Shown here piece by piece: positions 61,246-64,000 of a DNA stretch of 64,000 nucleotides (its first letter is position 1; every line of letters starts with the position of its first letter). Below the pieces are notes generated by a model, which was not told the origin of the DNA, did not search any database, and worked only from the letters and a program-made list of their open reading frames with translations. Where the stretch lies: the NCBI RefSeq assembly GCF_900113835.1, contig NZ_FOQV01000014.1, positions 1 through 64,000 on the forward strand, read 5' to 3'. The position numbers and the translations under genes were made by a program. This stretch comes from Allobosea sp. OK403 (GTDB lineage Bacteria; Pseudomonadota; Alphaproteobacteria; Rhizobiales; Beijerinckiaceae).

Positions 61246-62760
61246 ATGCCCGCCATCACCGTGCCCGACGACGCCAATGTCTTTTCCGCCCTGGTCGCCC
61301 CAGTGCGCGACACCGGGCGCGTCTTCATGGACAACGCCGACGGGCGCGTCATCCGCTTTGGCGAGGTGGCCAGCATCACCGCCCGCTATGCCGGCCTGCT
61401 GACGCGCGAGGGGGTCGGCAAGGGCGATTTCGTCGCCGGCATCCTCGAGAAATCGCCCGAGGCCGTGCTGCTCTATCTCGCGGCCTGCCGGCTCGGCGCG
61501 GTCTATGTGCCCGTGCATATCGGCCTGACCGATGCCGAGATCAGCCATATCCTGCGCGATGCCAGGCCAAAGCTCGTGGTCTGCGACCCCGCGCGGGCGA
61601 GCGTCGTCAGCGCCGCCGGCTGCAAGGCCCTCACCCTCGATGCCGGCGGGATCGGCACGCTGATTGACCGCAGCGAAACCTTGCCGGCCGAGCACGCGCT
61701 GGAGAGCGTCGCGCCCTCCGACCCCAATGCCATGGTCTACACCTCCGGCACGACCGGGCGGCCGAAGGGCGCGCTGCTCTCGGCAGGCTCCGTGATCTGG
61801 AATGCGCGTTCGCTCGCCGCCTGCTGGGGCATAACCGAGGCCGATACGCTGCTTCACGCCAATCCGATGGCCTATGGCCTGTTCGGCACGACGACGCCGG
61901 CGCTGGCGGGCGGGGCTGCGATGATCCTGCTGCCGAAATTCGAGGCTGAAAGCGTGCTGGCGGCGCTGCCGCGCGCGACGATCTTTGCGGGCGTGCCGAC
62001 CTATTATGCCCGGCTGATGGCCGATCCACGCTTCGACCGGGCGCTCTGTGCCGCGATGCGCCTGTTCGTGACCGGCTCGGCGCCGATGCGGCCGGACGCC
62101 TTCGCGGCCTTCACCGAGCGCAGCGGCCATCGCCTGCTCGACCGCTACGGCCTGACCGAAGTGCTGATCGCGACCTCGAACCGCCCCGACGACAGCCGCC
62201 GGCCCGACACCTCGGGCCTCGTCCTGCCGGGCTCGACGATCCGCATCGTCGACGAGCAAGGCCAGCCCGTGCCGGCCGAGACCGTCGGCATGATCGAACT
62301 GCGCCAGCCCTACCCGTTCCTCGGCTATTGGCAGGACCCGGAGAAGACGGCGCAGGCTTTCCGGGACGGCTGGTTTCGCACCGGCGATTTCGGCCGGCTC
62401 GATGAGCAGGGCTATGTCAGCGTGCTCGGGCGCGGCGCCGATCTGATCATCTCGGGCGGGCTCAATGTCTATCCCCGCGAGGTCGAGGCCGCCGTCAATG
62501 CGCTCGATGGCGTCATCGAGAGCGCCGTCATCGGCGTGCCCCATGCCGATTTCGGCGAGGCGGTGCTGGCGGTGGTGCAGCTTGCGAGCGGGACGAAGGG
62601 TTTCGATACCGCCGCCGCGATCGCCGCGCTCAAGCGCTCGCTTGCCGGATACAAGGTGCCCAAGCGCATCGAGCTGGTCGCGGAGATGCCGCGCAACACG
62701 CTCGGGAAGATCCAGAAAAACCTGCTCAAGCAGCGCTTTGAGGGCGCATTCAAGGGCTGA
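61246..62760 (+). CDS. MatB-like acyl-CoA ligase (malonate or related acid)
   Basis: 504 residues from ATG 61246 (AAGGACGACGCC before it). AMP-binding motifs: MVYTSGTTGRPKGALLS, DRYGLTEVLIATSN followed by DDSRRPDTSGLVLPG (the MatB RYGMTE..TSNP..ERRPGTVG-like region), FRTGDFGRLDEQGYVSVLGR and the Lys motif PRNTLGKIQKNLLK. Similar to malonyl-CoA synthetases, although the exact dicarboxylate specificity residues differ. Next to an IclR regulator. It may activate the same substrate as the CaiC-like enzyme or a later intermediate. Confidence 0.85.
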   Translation: MPAITVPDDANVFSALVAPVRDTGRVFMDNADGRVIRFGEVASITARYAGLLTREGVGKGDFVAGILEKSPEAVLLYLAACRLGAVYVPVHIGLTDAEISHILRDARPKLVVCDPARASVVSAAGCKALTLDAGGIGTLIDRSETLPAEHALESVAPSDPNAMVYTSGTTGRPKGALLSAGSVIWNARSLAACWGITEADTLLHANPMAYGLFGTTTPALAGGAAMILLPKFEAESVLAALPRATIFAGVPTYYARLMADPRFDRALCAAMRLFVTGSAPMRPDAFAAFTERSGHRLLDRYGLTEVLIATSNRPDDSRRPDTSGLVLPGSTIRIVDEQGQPVPAETVGMIELRQPYPFLGYWQDPEKTAQAFRDGWFRTGDFGRLDEQGYVSVLGRGADLIISGGLNVYPREVEAAVNALDGVIESAVIGVPHADFGEAVLAVVQLASGTKGFDTAAAIAALKRSLAGYKVPKRIELVAEMPRNTLGKIQKNLLKQRFEGAFKG

Positions 62761-62895
62761 ACCGCCGGGTTTTAGCAGGCGCACAAAGATGCTAGTCCAA
62801 GCGTTGAGAGCCTTGCTCTTGCGAAAAACCGGTAGCCACTTTTTCGCGCAAGGCTCTTGCCCTGCCCCTCATCGACAGGAAAGCAAGAAGGCGCA
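62761..62895. repeat. Type C hairpin GCGAAAAA...TTTTTCGC (copy 2)
   Basis: At 62808-62857 GAGCCTTGCTCTTGCGAAAAA pairs with TTTTTCGCGCAAGGCTC around CCGGTAGCCAC, the reverse orientation of the 55597 hairpin. No other feature lies in the 135-bp gap, which also holds the IclR gene's ribosome site (AAGAAGGCGCA). Confidence 0.6.
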
Positions 62896-63729
62896 ATGCC
62901 GGACGCCACGACCAGACCAAGCCCGCCCCTGTCGCCGAAGGAGGCCAACGTCGCCCCAGGCGAGATCGACGAGCGCCTCTTCGTCGCCTCGGTCGGCAAG
63001 GCGATGAAGGTGCTGGAGACCTTCGACAAGACCACGGCGACCTTGAGCCTGTCGGACATCGCCATCCGCACCGGGCTTGGCCGCAGCGCCTCGCAGCGCT
63101 TCATCTACACGCTCGAACGGCTCGGCTATCTCGACCGCGACGAGCAGACCAAGCGCTATACGCTCGCCAAAAAGGTGTTCCGCTTCGCCCAGAGCGCGGT
63201 CTCCTCGAACCTGGCGCTCGACGCCGCCTATCCCGCCATGCGCGAACTGGCGGAGCGCACGCGCGAGACGATCTCCTGGGTCGAGGTCGACCGCGCCGAC
63301 ATCGTCATCATCGCCACGATTCCCAGCACCCATATCTCCTCGATCAACCTGCCGGTCGGCACCCGCTTCCCGGCGCTGTCCTCCTCGTCGGGCCAGGTGC
63401 TGCTCGGCCATTCCGCCCCGGCCCATATCGAGAAGGTCTGGAACGCCTCGCATGACTCGGTGCCGTCGCGCACGCAGGCCCGGACCGCAGCCGAGATGAT
63501 GCGGCTGCTCGAGGCGGTGAAGGCCGCGGGCTTCGCCGTGACCGAGAAGAACATGGAGCAGGGCTCGATCTCGGTCTCGGCCGCCGTGCATGACCGGGCC
63601 GGCCGAGCCGTCGGCGCAATCAATCTCTCGACCCTGACGACGCGCTTCGAGCGCCAGGCCGCCATCGCCCAGCTCGCCCCGCTGGTGGCCGCAGCCGCAG
63701 CCCGCGCGACCGAGACGCTGATCTCCTGA
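62896..63729 (+). CDS. IclR family transcriptional regulator
   Basis: 277 residues from ATG 62896. A winged HTH at about 25-90 (SVGKAMKVLETFDKTTATLS, LSDIAIRTGLGRSASQRFIY, TLERLGYLDRDEQTKRYTL) precedes the IclR effector domain (LAERTRETISWVEVDRADIV, INLPVGTRFPALSSSSGQVL, SVSAAVHDRAGRAVGAINLS). Adjacent to the MatB-like ligase; likely regulates the acyl-CoA ligase/hydratase genes through the palindromes at 59548-59640 or its own site (inference). Confidence 0.9.
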   Translation: MPDATTRPSPPLSPKEANVAPGEIDERLFVASVGKAMKVLETFDKTTATLSLSDIAIRTGLGRSASQRFIYTLERLGYLDRDEQTKRYTLAKKVFRFAQSAVSSNLALDAAYPAMRELAERTRETISWVEVDRADIVIIATIPSTHISSINLPVGTRFPALSSSSGQVLLGHSAPAHIEKVWNASHDSVPSRTQARTAAEMMRLLEAVKAAGFAVTEKNMEQGSISVSAAVHDRAGRAVGAINLSTLTTRFERQAAIAQLAPLVAAAAARATETLIS

Positions 63730-64000
63730 GGGCTTGCGGGCGCTTGCCATCACCCGCGCCGTCATCCCGGACAAGCAGCGAAGCCGCGCCGATCCGGGAT
63801 CCATGCCTGAGCCTGACCAGGCAGCGCTCCGGCATGGGTCCCGGGTCTCCGCGGAGTTTATCCTTGGGCCGATCGAAGATCGGACCCGGGGGCTCCGCCC
63901 GGGACGACGGAGCACGAGATGGTCGGGCTCTCCCCTCGCGGGCGAGATGAAGCGAAGTGCCGGATGAAGCGCGCGGGGAACCCTCTCCTGTAAGGAGAGG
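63730..64000. repeat. Type A palindromic element and start of a type B element at window end
   Basis: 63757-63908 matches the type A core (GCCGTCATCCCGGACAAGC to CGGGACGACGG), closest to copy 1 at 4063. From 63930 CTCCCCTCGCGGGCGAGATG repeats the 5391 flank, and 63976 onward starts a type B left arm (GGGGAACCCTCTCCTGTAAG) that is cut by the window end. No gene. Confidence 0.6.

Noticed and set aside
61123-62784. 553-codon minus-strand frame opposite the MatB-like ligase
   Set aside because: Composition is typical of antisense to coding DNA, and no motif or ribosome site supports it.
1-64000. tRNA, rRNA, tmRNA or riboswitch
   Set aside because: No cloverleaf with a TTCGA-type T-loop, rRNA segment or known riboswitch core was seen by eye; a covariance search could still find one.

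Overview
High-GC, densely coded DNA from an alphaproteobacterium, most likely a Hyphomicrobiales (Rhizobiales) member such as Bosea or a Methylobacteriaceae/Nitrobacteraceae relative. This assignment is inferred from codon and GC character, many Tat-exported binding proteins, a fused NarK, TTGAT-N4-ATCAA (FNR-type) operators and rhizobial-style intergenic palindromes. No rRNA, tRNA, CRISPR array or complete insertion sequence is visible.

Layout. 0-4 kb: a truncated LysR regulator divergent from a wrecked atuA relic, a surviving AtuA-like small domain protein, an orphan family-5 solute-binding protein and a class C beta-lactamase-type hydrolase. 4-11 kb: an SDR dehydrogenase with a tandem-repeat N-terminus, a lipoprotein L,D-transpeptidase homologue with a degenerate active site, a membrane-anchored AraC regulator and a PDZ-tailed serine hydrolase, then a SnoaL-like protein. 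11-22 kb: an IS5-type transposase remnant, an AraC regulator, a winged-helix/TPR membrane regulator and a 7.8-kb repeat-built autotransporter. 22.7-30.5 kb: a minus-strand catabolic operon (HMG-CoA-lyase-like enzyme, family III CoA transferase, NitT/TauT-type ABC transporter, aconitase-like hydratase with N-terminal swivel domain) divergent from a GntR regulator.

30.7-45.9 kb is the respiratory nitrate island: a Crp/Fnr regulator divergent from a 14-kb run of narK (two fused MFS units), narGHJI, a parvulin, a small Cys-tailed protein, a hemerythrin, a beta carbonic anhydrase, moaA, a DUF2478 protein and a group III truncated hemoglobin. Perfect FNR-type palindromes lie in its control region. 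45.9-55.4 kb is a sensory block: a FIST-domain chemoreceptor, a divergent double-PAS chemoreceptor with cheW and an HD-GYP response regulator, then a periplasmic Moco-fold sensor-like protein with a hybrid histidine kinase. The promoters of both chemoreceptors carry the same FNR-type palindromes as the nar island, suggesting that energy/nitrate taxis and nitrate respiration are co-regulated.

56-64 kb: oligopeptide-type permeases DppC/DppB without ATPase or binding protein, a CaiC-like acyl-CoA ligase, a divergent enoyl-CoA hydratase, a MatB-like acyl-CoA ligase and an IclR regulator, forming an organic-acid CoA-activation cluster.

Intergenic regions hold three recurring structured repeat types: (A) palindromic elements around an ATCCCGGG core, (B) elements with inverted arms that are themselves hairpins, including a 366-bp tandem duplication at 60.4-61.1 kb, and (C) GCGAAAAA...TTTTTCGC hairpins. 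Independently, several genes carry 12-16 bp tandem duplications at their ends or linkers.
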